Assembly (NCBI RefSeq): GCF_020685205.1
Contig: NZ_JAJERB010000006.1
Coordinates: 186,001-250,000, forward strand
DNA from: Hymenobacter translucens
Lineage (GTDB): Bacteria > Bacteroidota > Bacteroidia > Cytophagales > Hymenobacteraceae
Direction of reading: 5' to 3'
DNA: 64,000 nt
A program made the translations under genes and the position numbers. Every line of letters starts with the position of its first letter. Position 1 is the first letter of the stretch. Below, in pieces: positions 9,339 through 18,578 of this stretch. Under the pieces are notes generated by a model, which saw nothing but the letters and a program-made list of their open reading frames with translations, did not search any database and was not told the origin of the DNA.

Positions 9339-11789
9339 ATGAAGATTTCCCTCGACTGGCTGCGTACCCTTCTTCCTACTGATAAACCTGCCGTCGAAAT
9401 CGGGCAGCTGCTGACCGGCTCGGGCCTCGAGGTAGAAGGCATTGAGGAGCTGGAAAACGTGCCCGGCGGCCTGCGCGGCGTGGTGCTGGGCACCGTGCTT
9501 ACCTGCGAGCGGCACCCCGACGCTGACAAGCTTAGCCTGACCACCGTGGACGTGGGCGACGCCACCCCCCGGCAGATCGTATGCGGGGCCCCCAACGTGG
9601 CGGCCGGCCAGCGGGTGGTAGTGGCGCTGGAAGGCGCCATGCTGTATCCGAGCGAAGGAGAGCCGTTCAAGATCAAAAAGTCGAAAATCCGCGGGGCGGC
9701 CTCTGAAGGCATGATCTGCGCCGAAGATGAAATCGGGCTGGGCTCGTCGCACGCCGGCATCATGGTGCTGACCACCGACCTGCCCAATGGCTCCCCCGCC
9801 GCCGACTACTTCGGCCTGGGCTCCGACTCGGTGTTTGAAATCGGGCTGACGCCTAACCGCGCCGATGCCGCCTCCCACTTCGGGGTGGCCCGGGAGCTGC
9901 GCGCTTTGCTGCAGCAGCCCTGTCGGCTGCCGGCCCTGGCCCATCTGACGCCCGGCGAAAACGCCAAAGCCAACGTGAGTGTAACGGTAGAAGACGCCGA
10001 AGCCTGCCCGCGCTATGCTGGCCTGCTGCTTGAAAATGTGCAGGTAGGTGCGTCGCCGGAATGGCTGCAGCGCCGCCTGCGCAGCATCGGCCTGTCGCCC
10101 ATCAACAACGTGGTGGACGTGACCAACTTCGTACTGCACGAGCTGGGCCAGCCCCTGCACGCCTTCGACGCCGACCAGATTACCGATCAGGGCCTGCGCA
10201 TCAAGCGGGCCTCGGAAGGCGAGCAGTTTGCGACGCTCGATGGTGTAACGCGGACCCTTCGCGCCGCCGACCTCGTCATTGCCGACGCTAAAGGCCAGCC
10301 CCTGGCGCTGGCGGGCGTCTTCGGTGGCAAGACGTCGGGCGTATCCGACGCCACGACCCGGGTGTTCCTGGAAAGCGCCTACTTCAACCCCGCCGTGGTG
10401 CGCCGCACCGCCCAGACCCACCAGCTTAAAACCGATGCTTCGTTCCGCTTCGAGCGGGGCACCGACCCGAACATGGTAGTTGTGGCCCTGCAGCGGGCTT
10501 TGGAGCTGCTCAAGGAAGTAGCCGGCGCGGTGCTGGCTGCACCTCTCGTCGACGAGTACCCGGCCCGCATCGAGCACACGCCGGTTCGCCTGCGCCTGCG
10601 CCGCGTCGAGCAGCTGGTCGGCCAGTTCATCTCCCCGGAGCGCATCCGCCAGATTCTTACCGACCTCGACATCCTTATCACGGAGGAAATCAACAATCAA
10701 CAATCAACAACGAGCAACCAACAAGCGGAATGGCTGCTGGCCGTGCCCCCGCACAAGGTGGACGTAACCCGGGAAGTCGACGTAATCGAGGAAATTCTGC
10801 GCATCTACGGCTACAACCATGTGGCGCTGCGCCCGCACAACGCGTCGTCGTTCCTGGCCAAGTTCCCGAATCCCGATCCCGAGGTGCTGCGCCAGAACAC
10901 GGCCCGCCTGCTCAGCGGGCAGGGCTACTCCGAAATCATCACCAACTCCCTAACCAACTCCCAGTACTTCGAAAAGGGCGGGGAGCAGGACAAGACGCTG
11001 GTGCCCATCCTTAACTTCAACAGCGCCGAGCTGAACGTGATGCGCCCCACGGTGCTGCACTCGGCCCTGGAAGTGGTGCGCCACAACCTCAACCGCCGGC
11101 AGCGCGACCTGAAGCTCTACGAGTTCGGTAAAACCTACCACCGCGCCGCCGACGGCAAGTACCAGGAGAAAAACCGCCTCGTGCTTTTGCTTACCGGCAA
11201 CGCCACTGCCGAAACCTGGCAGCACCCCGCCGCCAAGGCCACCTTCCACGACCTGGCCGGGGCCGTGCAGCAGCTACTGGCGTCGCTGGGCCACGCCGGC
11301 CCGGCCCCCCAGCCCGTGCAGCACCCCTATCTGGCCGGCGGCCTGACCTTGCTCGTGCAGAACCAGCCCGTCGCCCAGCTCGGCGCGGTGTCGGCTTCCG
11401 TGCTCAAGCAGCTCGACGTGAGTCAGCCGGTGTGGTACGCGGAATTGGACTGGGACTGGCTGGTGAAGAAGTACAAAAACAAGCTGGTGGCCCGGGAGCT
11501 GTCGAAGTTTCCCGAGGTGCGCCGCGACCTGTCGGTGGTGGTGGACCGGGGCGTCACGTTCGAGCAGCTGCGCCAGATTGCGGTGCGCGCCGAGAAGAAG
11601 CTGCTGCAGAGCGTGAACGTGTTCGACACCTACGAGGGACCGAACCTGGGGGAAGGCAAAAAGTCCTATTCCGTGAGCTTCCTGCTGCAGGACCCCACCC
11701 AGACCCTGACCGACCAGGCCATCGACGCGGTCATGCAGCGGCTGATTGCCCAGTTCGAGCAGCAGGCCGGAGCCATCATCCGGCGGTAA
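9339..11789 (+). CDS. pheT: phenylalanyl-tRNA synthetase beta subunit
   Basis: An 816-aa beta chain of the alpha2-beta2 phenylalanine-tRNA ligase. Order: N-terminal tRNA-binding (EMAP/OB) domain with ERHPDADKLSLTTVDVG and IVCGAPNVAAGQ; B3/4 editing region with SPINNVVDVTNFVLHELGQPLHAFD; B5 domain; catalytic-like core; and C-terminal anticodon-binding FDX-ACB domain (SKFPEVRRDLSVVV to the end). The length is normal. An odd Gln/Asn/Ser/Thr-rich insert lies near residues 451-463. The alpha subunit gene (pheS) is not adjacent. Confidence 0.95.
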   Translation: MKISLDWLRTLLPTDKPAVEIGQLLTGSGLEVEGIEELENVPGGLRGVVLGTVLTCERHPDADKLSLTTVDVGDATPRQIVCGAPNVAAGQRVVVALEGAMLYPSEGEPFKIKKSKIRGAASEGMICAEDEIGLGSSHAGIMVLTTDLPNGSPAADYFGLGSDSVFEIGLTPNRADAASHFGVARELRALLQQPCRLPALAHLTPGENAKANVSVTVEDAEACPRYAGLLLENVQVGASPEWLQRRLRSIGLSPINNVVDVTNFVLHELGQPLHAFDADQITDQGLRIKRASEGEQFATLDGVTRTLRAADLVIADAKGQPLALAGVFGGKTSGVSDATTRVFLESAYFNPAVVRRTAQTHQLKTDASFRFERGTDPNMVVVALQRALELLKEVAGAVLAAPLVDEYPARIEHTPVRLRLRRVEQLVGQFISPERIRQILTDLDILITEEINNQQSTTSNQQAEWLLAVPPHKVDVTREVDVIEEILRIYGYNHVALRPHNASSFLAKFPNPDPEVLRQNTARLLSGQGYSEIITNSLTNSQYFEKGGEQDKTLVPILNFNSAELNVMRPTVLHSALEVVRHNLNRRQRDLKLYEFGKTYHRAADGKYQEKNRLVLLLTGNATAETWQHPAAKATFHDLAGAVQQLLASLGHAGPAPQPVQHPYLAGGLTLLVQNQPVAQLGAVSASVLKQLDVSQPVWYAELDWDWLVKKYKNKLVARELSKFPEVRRDLSVVVDRGVTFEQLRQIAVRAEKKLLQSVNVFDTYEGPNLGEGKKSYSVSFLLQDPTQTLTDQAIDAVMQRLIAQFEQQAGAIIRR
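10691..10728. repeat. low-complexity CAACAAT repeat inside pheT
   Basis: Repeats of ATCAACA-like units encode a short Asn/Gln/Ser/Thr stretch (NNQQSTTSNQQ) within the B5 region of PheT. The base composition differs sharply from the surrounding GC-rich codons, and similar CAACAAT sequence also occurs just upstream of pheT (about 9303-9330). Confidence 0.6.
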
Positions 11790-11808
11790 ATTGGGTTTTG
11801 GTCGCTGG

Positions 11809-11944
11809 TTTTTGGTTATTGAACCCCGTTTCGGTTTTTAAGGCCGGCTGTTCCGGAGCTCAGCCTTCCGGAAATCAGAAAAACTGCCGTCCGCTACCTC
11901 CGCCAGCTGCCCAAAACGACTAATCAAAAACAAATAACCAAAAA
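11809..11944. repeat. 12-bp inverted repeat flanking the pheT downstream gap
   Basis: TTTTTGGTTATT at 11809-11820 is the exact reverse complement of AATAACCAAAAA at 11933-11944, with 112 bp between. The right arm runs into the ATG of the next gene. The gap otherwise holds no gene. Confidence 0.55.
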
Positions 11945-12241
11945 ATGGCCTCCTCCCAGCAGCTAGCCCAACTTGACCGCCTCGAGCGGCAGGTAACCAC
12001 CTTAGTGGCTGCCTATCAGCAGTTGCGCGAGGAGCTGGCCGATGCGCACACTACGGTTCAGCAGCTCCGGGCCGAGGTGCGCGACCGGGAGCGGCAGTTG
12101 AAGGATTTCCAGAATCAGGAGAATATTGTTAAACTTGTCAATACCATAGCAGGGGAACCTGCCCATGCCACCGAGCTTAAACTGCGCCTCAACGAATACA
12201 TCCGCGAGATTGATAAGTGCCTTGCCTACCTGAGGGAATAA
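11945..12241 (+). CDS. small coiled-coil protein upstream of zapA
   Basis: A 98-aa protein that is almost entirely predicted coiled coil with heptads of Leu and Val (LDRLERQVTTLVAAYQQLRE, then VQQLRAEVRDRERQLKDF). The C-terminal part (LKLRLNEYIREIDKCLAYL) is a conserved end in Bacteroidota proteins found next to zapA. A ZapB-like role in scaffolding the division ring is inferred from the neighbour and the coiled coil; it has no direct sequence proof. Confidence 0.7.
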   Translation: MASSQQLAQLDRLERQVTTLVAAYQQLREELADAHTTVQQLRAEVRDRERQLKDFQNQENIVKLVNTIAGEPAHATELKLRLNEYIREIDKCLAYLRE

Positions 12242-12271
12242 CGACCATCAACCTGCTGCCGCCCGCTGCGA

Positions 12272-12562
12272 ATGAGTGAACTGTCCATCAAAATCCGCGT
12301 TGCCGACCGGGATTATCCAATGCGGATAACGCCCACGGAAGAAGAGCGCCTGCGTATGGCAGGCCGCCTTCTGAACGAGCGGATCCGGGATTTTCGCGAG
12401 CAGTACGGCATCCAGGACAAGCAAGACCTACTAGCCATGATTGCCTTGTCCACAATGGCTGACCAGCTCAAGGTCAGCAAGGAGAAGGACGGCACCGATG
12501 CAGCCCTCACCGAACGCCTGGCGCGTCTCGACGAGGTTTTGTCGTCGGTTGTACTGGGCTGA
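12272..12562 (+). CDS. zapA: cell division protein ZapA
   Basis: A 96-aa ZapA-family protein that promotes bundling of FtsZ protofilaments at midcell. The N-terminal globular domain (LSIKIRVADRDYPMRITPTEEERLRMAG) is followed by the dimerising helix with DLLAMIALSTMADQLKVSKE. The length is typical. It follows the coiled-coil gene by 30 bp and precedes rny, an order I associate with Bacteroidota. Confidence 0.88.
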   Translation: MSELSIKIRVADRDYPMRITPTEEERLRMAGRLLNERIRDFREQYGIQDKQDLLAMIALSTMADQLKVSKEKDGTDAALTERLARLDEVLSSVVLG

Positions 12563-12685
12563 AGCACCAGCCGCAGTTGCACCCCGGACCGGGGCGGGGC
12601 AAACGGCCCCGCTGCTGAGCCGGGCTATCGGCGGCAAGGCGTTTCCCGTTGCTATGGTTTCCTTTCCCACCATAAACCATAGCTC

Positions 12686-14350
12686 ATGCCTGATTTTATG
12701 TATATCGTTCTGGCCGCCGTGCTTGCCCTTGTGGCCGGCATCGTGGTCGGACGCCAGCTGGCCGGCAAGGCCCGGCTGGACCACGAAGCCGATGCCAAGG
12801 CCCGCGCCCAGCAGATTTTGCAGGAAGCCGAAACCCAGGCCACCCGTACCCGCGACGAGCGGATTCAGCAGTCGAAAGACAAGTTCCGCCAGCTTAAAAA
12901 CGAGTTCGAGCAGGACAGCAAGCGTCAGAAAGCCGAGCTCGATGCCGAGCTGACCCAGCGCCGTCAGGCCGTGCAGGAACAGGAGCAAAGCATCAAGCAG
13001 CTCACCCAGACCACCCAGCGCCAGCTCGAGCAGCTTCAGAAAAAGGAAGCCGACATGGACGTGCTCCGCGAAAAGCTCCAGACAGAGTCGCAGCAGCAGC
13101 GCGAGCGGCTTGAAGCTCAGGAAGAAAAGCGCCGCACCACCCACGAAACCCAGCTGGCCCGCCTCCAGCAAAAGGAAAGCGACCTGGAAGAGCAGCGCCT
13201 GCAGGTGCAGCAGCAGCTCGAAACGATTGCCAACCTCTCAGCTTCCGAGGCCCGCGAGCAGCTGGTCGAAGGCCTGAAGAACGAAGCCCAGATTCAGGCT
13301 TCCTCCTATATCAAGGACGTGGTGGCCCAGGCCAAGCTCTCGGCTACCAAGGACGCCAAGAAGGTGGTGCTCGAAACCATCCAGCGCACCGCCGCCGAGC
13401 ATGCCATCGAGAACTGCGTATCGGTATTCAACATCGAGAGCGACGACGTTAAGGGCAAAATCATTGGCCGCGAAGGCCGCAACATCCGCGCCCTCGAAGC
13501 TGCTACCGGCGTTGAAATCATCGTGGACGACACGCCCGAGGCCATCATCATCTCCGGCTTCGACCCGGTGCGCCGCGAGGTGGCCCGCCTGAGCCTGCAC
13601 CTGCTCGTGAAGGACGGCCGCATTCACCCGGCCCGCATTGAGGAGATTGTAGCCAAGACCCGCAAGAATATCGACGAGGAAATCGTCGAAATCGGCGAGC
13701 GGACCATCATCGACCTGGGCATTCACGGCCTGCACCCCGAGCTGATCAAGATGGTAGGCCGGATGCGCTTCCGCTCGTCCTACGGGCAGAACCTGCTCCA
13801 GCACTCCCGCGAAGTGGCCAACCTCTGCGCCACGATGGCCGCCGAGCTGGGCCTCAACGTGAAGCACGCCAAGCGCGCCGGTCTGCTGCACGACATCGGT
13901 AAGGTGAGCACCGAAGAGCCCGAGCTGCCCCACGCCATCCTGGGCATGGAGATGGCCAAGAAGTACAAAGAGCATCCCGACGTGATCAACGCCATCGGCG
14001 CCCACCACGACGAAATCGAGATGACGGCTATGATTTCGCCCCTGGTGCAGGCCTGCGACGCCATCAGCGGCTCCCGTCCCGGCGCCCGCCGCGAGATGAT
14101 GGAAAGCTACATCAAGCGCCTCAAGCAGCTCGAGGAAACCGCCGTGAGCTTCGACGGCGTGCTGCAGTGCTACGCTATCCAGGCCGGCCGCGAGCTGCGC
14201 GTGATGGTGAATGCCGACAACGTGACCGACGAGCGCGCCCAGCAGCTGAGCTACGAAATCTCCCAGAAGATCGAAAAGGAGATGCAGTACCCCGGCCAGA
14301 TCAAGATTACCGTCATCCGGGAGATGCGCGCCGTGGCTTACGCCAAGTAA
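12686..14350 (+). CDS. rny: ribonuclease Y
   Basis: A 554-aa membrane-anchored endoribonuclease that starts mRNA decay. It has one N-terminal transmembrane helix ([16 protein letters not shown]), a long coiled coil (about residues 30-200), a KH RNA-binding domain ([20 protein letters not shown]), and an HD hydrolase domain with the [10 protein letters not shown] motif and AIGAHHDE. It is slightly longer than the usual ~520 aa, with the extra length in the coiled coil. Confidence 0.95.
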   Translation: MPDFMYIVLAAVLALVAGIVVGRQLAGKARLDHEADAKARAQQILQEAETQATRTRDERIQQSKDKFRQLKNEFEQDSKRQKAELDAELTQRRQAVQEQEQSIKQLTQTTQRQLEQLQKKEADMDVLREKLQTESQQQRERLEAQEEKRRTTHETQLARLQQKESDLEEQRLQVQQQLETIANLSASEAREQLVEGLKNEAQIQASSYIKDVVAQAKLSATKDAKKVVLETIQRTAAEHAIENCVSVFNIESDDVKGKIIGREGRNIRALEAATGVEIIVDDTPEAIIISGFDPVRREVARLSLHLLVKDGRIHPARIEEIVAKTRKNIDEEIVEIGERTIIDLGIHGLHPELIKMVGRMRFRSSYGQNLLQHSREVANLCATMAAELGLNVKHAKRAGLLHDIGKVSTEEPELPHAILGMEMAKKYKEHPDVINAIGAHHDEIEMTAMISPLVQACDAISGSRPGARREMMESYIKRLKQLEETAVSFDGVLQCYAIQAGRELRVMVNADNVTDERAQQLSYEISQKIEKEMQYPGQIKITVIREMRAVAYAK

Positions 14351-14371
14351 AGCAACCCTACTCAGAATGAG

Positions 14372-14404
14372 AAAGCCCCCGCGACGGAAGTTGCGGGGGC
14401 TTTT
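14372..14404 (+). terminator. rho-independent terminator after rny
   Basis: AAAGCCCCCGC and GCGGGGGCTTTT form a 9-10 bp stem with a 10-nt loop followed by T residues. It could also act leftward for the convergent racemase gene. Confidence 0.85.
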
Positions 14405-14497
14405 CTTTGCCGGCCGGTGGGCCGCGGCGCGGGCTTTATCGGGTGGTCAGGGAAGGACGCCCACATGCTCAGGGCAGGCGGCTTGCGGCGAAAAAGC

Positions 14498-15181
14498 TTA
14501 GTGCGCAAGAGCAAAATCAACGGCTGCCTGCGAATGAATCTTCGTCGTGTCGAAAACAGGAACGTCAATGTCTTCCGGTTTGATGAGCAGCGGAATCTCG
14601 GTACAGGCCAGGATAATTGCCCCGGCGCCCTGCTCAATTAACTCGGCTATAATGGAAATATAGGCCGTCCTGGTTTCCGGGTTTAGCACTCCCCGGCCCA
14701 GTTCTTCTTTAAGCGTGCGCTGGATATAGTCCCGGGTTTCGGCTGATGCGGGAATGAGTACTTCTATCCCCTGCTGGTCGAGGCCGCTTTTGAAAAAATC
14801 CATTTCCATCGTGAATTTGGTGCCCAAAAGCCCAACTCTGCCGATGCCTTGGCTGCTGACGGCCTTTGCCGTTGCTGAGACGATGTCAATTATGGGTAGT
14901 CCGGTTTGTTCGGCCAGCTGTTTTGAAAAAATGTGCGCGGTGTTGGCACACAAGAGTATCCCTTCGGCACCGCTGCTTTTCAGGGCCCGGCAGGCATTGT
15001 GCAGCAGGTCGAATGAGTTATCCCAGTGCGCGGCCTGCACGTCGCCGAAGTTCAGCGAGTAGATGATGCATTCGGCAAAGTTGAGGCCGCCCAGCCGCTC
15101 ATTTATGCCTTCATTGATGAACGTGTAATAGTCGATGGTTGACACCCAGCTGATGCCTCCTACGAGTCCCAGTTTTTTCAT
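14498..15181 (-). CDS. aspartate/glutamate racemase family protein
   Basis: A 227-aa member of the PLP-independent Asp/Glu racemase superfamily, closest in layout to YgeA/broad-specificity amino-acid racemases. The start KKLGLVGGISWVSTIDYY is typical, and the two catalytic cysteines are seen in LLCANTAH and LACTEIP. It probably interconverts L- and D-amino acids. A CAAAGGTA at 15265-15272 (a TACCTTTG -7 motif on the minus strand) may be its promoter. Confidence 0.85.
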   Translation of the reverse strand: MKKLGLVGGISWVSTIDYYTFINEGINERLGGLNFAECIIYSLNFGDVQAAHWDNSFDLLHNACRALKSSGAEGILLCANTAHIFSKQLAEQTGLPIIDIVSATAKAVSSQGIGRVGLLGTKFTMEMDFFKSGLDQQGIEVLIPASAETRDYIQRTLKEELGRGVLNPETRTAYISIIAELIEQGAGAIILACTEIPLLIKPEDIDVPVFDTTKIHSQAAVDFALAH

Positions 15182-15557
15182 TGCGACGCTTTTTATTGCT
15201 GCTTAAGGAAGACTGATTCGCGCTGCTTACCGCTGTACCTCGCCTCGGCGCGGTAGCTAGTAAGCAAAGGTACTGCGAACCTTCTCGGGCCGGAGGCCGG
15301 TGCCTGCCTGAATGCTGCCCGCCCTTTTCCGGCCATCCCTCTGCCAATAGCTCTACTGCCCGGTAAATTAAAATGGCTTGCTAAAGTCGGAGGTTCTATC
15401 AGATAAACCCGGCCTGATGTGGTTTTCCGGACATAATCCATCGGCTTATAGCTCCATTCTAAAGTCTGAAAAGCCCGGAAGCTGGTTTCCGGCGCGGTCT
15501 GACCTTGGCTAGGTTTGAGGAGGCTGCTTTACCGGCCCGACCCGTAACCCCTGCTCT
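15182..15557. other. intergenic region without a gene
   Basis: 376 bp between divergent genes. It holds a minus-strand TACCTTTG motif (15265-15272) that could drive the racemase. Short open frames here have no family features. I see no repeats or RNA structures I can defend. Confidence 0.5.
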
Positions 15558-16316
15558 ATGATTACCGATTATCTACGCCGATACAGTGCGCTGCTGGCCG
15601 CCTCGCTCCTCGGTGGCTGCGCCGTGTATACGCCCATGCAGCCTACTATTGCCACCATCCGGACGCCGGGCCAGGCCGAGGTAGCAGCCAGCGTGCAGGT
15701 CAGCGGGCGGGCTGAGCTCACTGCCGTGTACTGCCCGGGCGGAAACCTGCTGCTAACGGGTGGGGCCACCTACCTGCCCAAAAACAACGACACCGTTTTC
15801 TATACGACCCGTCAATGGGAGCTGGGCGGCGGGGGCTACGTGCCGCTGGGAAAGAACTGGCAGTTGACGGCCTTGGGGGGCTATGGCGCCGGTTATGGTA
15901 ACCGGGGTTTAGTGTCATATCACCAGCAGACGAGAGGCTTCGCGCAATTCGAGGCCCGGTTCAGCAAGCTGTTTGGTCAGGCCGGCCTGGCATATATAGG
16001 CAAATGGGGCTCGTTTGGCGCCGTGTACCGCCTGTCAAAAGTCCAGTTCAGCCAGCTTGATTATCGCTCCCGCACCACCACGGCGCTGCCCATGAGCACC
16101 ATGTTGCGGCACGAGCCTATGCTCTTTGGCCGGGTGGGGTTCAATGAGGCGCAGCGCTGGCAGATCCAAGGGACTATTGGCTTTTCAGGAGTTGACCACC
16201 CGGGCCGCACTGACTGGACGGCCTTCCCAACCGGCATTGATGCCCGCCGGGCCTTGGATGACATTATGCTCCTCAGTCTGGGCGTAGTGTTCCGACCGCA
16301 GCTGCATAAGCAATAA
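15558..16316 (+). CDS. lipoprotein, paralogue 1 of a tandem array
   Basis: A 252-aa lipoprotein (signal ending LLGGC, Cys about residue 21) with the array's family start CAVYTPMQPTIATIRTPGQAE and repeated beta-strand segments rich in Gly and Tyr (WELGGGGYVPLG, LGGYGAGYG), ending in GVVFRP. The pattern suggests a small beta-barrel or jelly-roll envelope protein. Function unknown. First of four tandem paralogues. Confidence 0.75.
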   Translation: MITDYLRRYSALLAASLLGGCAVYTPMQPTIATIRTPGQAEVAASVQVSGRAELTAVYCPGGNLLLTGGATYLPKNNDTVFYTTRQWELGGGGYVPLGKNWQLTALGGYGAGYGNRGLVSYHQQTRGFAQFEARFSKLFGQAGLAYIGKWGSFGAVYRLSKVQFSQLDYRSRTTTALPMSTMLRHEPMLFGRVGFNEAQRWQIQGTIGFSGVDHPGRTDWTAFPTGIDARRALDDIMLLSLGVVFRPQLHKQ

Positions 16317-16337
16317 GCCCACCCACTCCTGAGCTGG

Positions 16338-16372
16338 AAAGCCGCCTGACGTATCCGGTAAGGCGGCTTTTT
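16338..16372 (+). terminator. terminator after paralogue 1
   Basis: AAAGCCGCCT and AGGCGGCTTT form a 10-bp stem followed by a short T run. Confidence 0.8.
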
Positions 16373-16589
16373 GCTTATTGTTTTGAATTCCTGTAAAGTC
16401 CTATTGGCACTGGGGTAGGTTAATAAAATTCCCTTTTAAATGTTTCAAAAGGCAGTATTTGGTCGAAAATTGTTGAGCGAGCAGCTGTTCTGAAAAGTCC
16501 CAAAAAATAAGGAAGTGGTTTCGGATGGGCGGCCTGAGCGTGTACGTTTGAAGCATTAATCAACACCTGCCTTCTACCCGGCTTTTTTT

Positions 16590-16745
16590 CGCTGCCTGCC
16601 TGTGCCCTACGCACTGGTTATGGCGGGCGGCTGCTTCCGCTCCCGGCCGGACGATACCCCGATCAACGCCACCCGGCAGTGGGAACCGAGGACGGCGCCT
16701 ACCTGCCGTTAGGGAGAAATGGCTGCTGACGGCAAGCGGTAAGAC
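16590..16745 (+). pseudogene. decayed fragment of the lipoprotein array
   Basis: In one frame this stretch reads VPYALVMAGGC, a gap, then PINATRQWE, and in another frame EDGAYLPLGRNG. These align in order with paralogue 1 segments (VYCPGGNLLLTGGA, TTRQWE, GGGGYVPLGKNW). A frameshift and a following stop break the gene, and no start or lipobox remains. It lies between paralogues 1 and 2, so it is a dead copy of the same family. Confidence 0.65.
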
Positions 16746-16815
16746 GCCGGGCCTCCGGCCGGCATAACCCGAAGAGTTCCTTTTGCATCCTTTTTTTACG
16801 TTACCCTATCCGCGG

Positions 16816-17523
16816 ATGAAAGCACTGCTACCAATTACAATCCTTGCTGCCGGACTGCTTGCCGGTGGCTGCGGGGTTTACGTGCCGGTGCTGCCCCACA
16901 CCCCGCTGGCGCAGCACAAGGGCGAAGTGGAAGCCTCGGCCTATGCTAATCTGGCCGCGGGTCAGGTAAACGTGGCTTATTCTCCGCTGAATCACCTGGT
17001 GGTAACCAGCGGGGGCAGTTTGAGCCTGGGCCGGGGCTACTCCTGGTACGCCCGCCAGGGCGAAGTAGGGTTGGGAACCTATGCTGTTTCAGACAACGGC
17101 CAGTGGTTTATCTACGGTCTGGGCGGCTACGGCGGTACGGCAGTAAGCAAGGTCAACAACGAAGCCCACGGCCCAAAGCTGGATTATGAGTCGCGCTACC
17201 ACCGCTATTTCAGCCAGGTGCACGGCGGATTTCAGGTGCCGGGCGTGGTGGTGGGTTTGGCTGTGCGGGTCACGTCCGTGGATTACACCCGCCTCACGCT
17301 CAATGAGGCCGCCATCGTCGCCCCGTCGCCTACCCTGTACTGGGAGCCGACGGGCTTTATCCGGCTGGGCAACGGACCGGTGCAGATGCAGGGCACCCTC
17401 GGCATCTCCGGGCCGCTGCAGTCAGGTTTCCCCTCCACCAGCCTGGCGCCCCGGGCTACAATTATGGGAGTGGGCGTCGTCATCCGTCCTCACCGGTTCG
17501 GGCGTAACACAGCGACTGATTAA
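16816..17523 (+). CDS. lipoprotein, paralogue 2 of the tandem array
   Basis: A 235-aa lipoprotein starting at ATG 16816 (KALLPITILAAGLLAGGC). After the Cys it shows the family sequence VYVPVLPHTPLAQHKGEVEA, followed by Gly/Tyr-rich strands (GQWFIYGLGGYGG) and the conserved ending GVGVVIRPHR. The frame is open upstream to a TTG at 16783, but the ATG sits right at the signal peptide. Same unknown function as its neighbours. Confidence 0.75.
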   Translation: MKALLPITILAAGLLAGGCGVYVPVLPHTPLAQHKGEVEASAYANLAAGQVNVAYSPLNHLVVTSGGSLSLGRGYSWYARQGEVGLGTYAVSDNGQWFIYGLGGYGGTAVSKVNNEAHGPKLDYESRYHRYFSQVHGGFQVPGVVVGLAVRVTSVDYTRLTLNEAAIVAPSPTLYWEPTGFIRLGNGPVQMQGTLGISGPLQSGFPSTSLAPRATIMGVGVVIRPHRFGRNTATD

Positions 17524-17702
17524 ACCCACAAGTAGGTTTAGGCCGGCGCACATTCTCCGGCCCGTCCGGTTGGTTGCGTTGGACCGGGTGACCAAGTCGG
17601 CACAGTTGGTGGCATTGCGGGAAAAACAGCCGCTGCGCCTTTCAGGAGCGCCCGGAATTTCGTAAGCTTGATGCTGTCTTATAACGCCCCGGCAGCTTCC
17701 CC

Positions 17703-18530
17703 TTGCATTCTCTCTACTCCCTGCGGCTTGTTCTGCGCAGCCTGGCTTTCTTCCGTCTGGCCTGGGTGCCGCTGCTGACTTTAATCAGCGGTTGCGCGGT
17801 GTATGCGCCTACGCTGCCTTCCACGCCCATCGTGCGCAAAGGAGAAGTAGAAGCCGCCGCCAGCTGGCACCTGCTCCAGACGGTGGACGGGCACGCGGCC
17901 TGGTCGCCAACCGACCACGTGCTGGTGCTGGCCGAGGGCAGCTGGCGCCCGGATAACGCCGACACCACATACTTCCGGACCAAGCAGGCGGGCGTGGGGG
18001 CAGGGCTCTACCAGAGCTTCGGCAACAACCATTGGTACCTGGCTGGCACTGGCGGACTAAGCCTGAGCCACTCGGTGCGGGGCTACCTCGACGTGAATGA
18101 CTTTTTCGTCTGGCCCTTCGGCGTCAAGCTCGTCGAGTACGAGGCCTGGTACTGGAAATACTACGGGCAGGGCTACCTGGCCTACCACCATACCGTGCGC
18201 AACGGCCCGTCCTACGCCCTGGGTTCGGTGCTGCGCTACTCCACGGTTGACTTCAGCAGCCTGACCCGGAACGGAAGTCCGTTGGTGCAAGCACCGGCCT
18301 CGTACTGGGAGCCCAGCCTGTTCTGCCGGCTGGGGTTCCGCGGCGTGCAGGTGCAAACGTCCGTGGGGCTGTCCATCTCGGAATCCCTGGTAGGCGACGC
18401 CGACAGCTATTACCTGCCCCAATCCAGCTTCGTGCTGGGCGTGGGCGTGGTGCTGCACCCGCTGCAGTGGCTGAAACGCCACCAGCACCAGCCGGCATCG
18501 TCGCAGGGGCCACCGGCACTGTTGGATTAA
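17703..18530 (+). CDS. lipoprotein, paralogue 3 of the tandem array
   Basis: A 275-aa lipoprotein with the family start CAVYAPTLPSTPIVRKGEVE and ending GVGVVLHPLQW. No ATG lies before the lipobox in this frame. The only start giving a complete signal peptide (RLVLRSLAFFRLAWVPLLTL then ISGC) is TTG at 17703. It is closest to paralogue 2 in order of motifs. Confidence 0.72.
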   Translation: MHSLYSLRLVLRSLAFFRLAWVPLLTLISGCAVYAPTLPSTPIVRKGEVEAAASWHLLQTVDGHAAWSPTDHVLVLAEGSWRPDNADTTYFRTKQAGVGAGLYQSFGNNHWYLAGTGGLSLSHSVRGYLDVNDFFVWPFGVKLVEYEAWYWKYYGQGYLAYHHTVRNGPSYALGSVLRYSTVDFSSLTRNGSPLVQAPASYWEPSLFCRLGFRGVQVQTSVGLSISESLVGDADSYYLPQSSFVLGVGVVLHPLQWLKRHQHQPASSQGPPALLD

Positions 18531-18578
18531 TCTGTTGCAAACAGGGGAGATGCTGGGGAATTTCCCCGATTTTTGAGT

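Noticed and set aside
9327..10703. 458-codon frame antisense to pheT
   Set aside because: No domain features, while PheT is unambiguous on the other strand.
12563..12685. 6S RNA between zapA and rny
   Set aside because: The place is suggestive, but at 123 bp I see no convincing central bubble structure, so I do not claim it.
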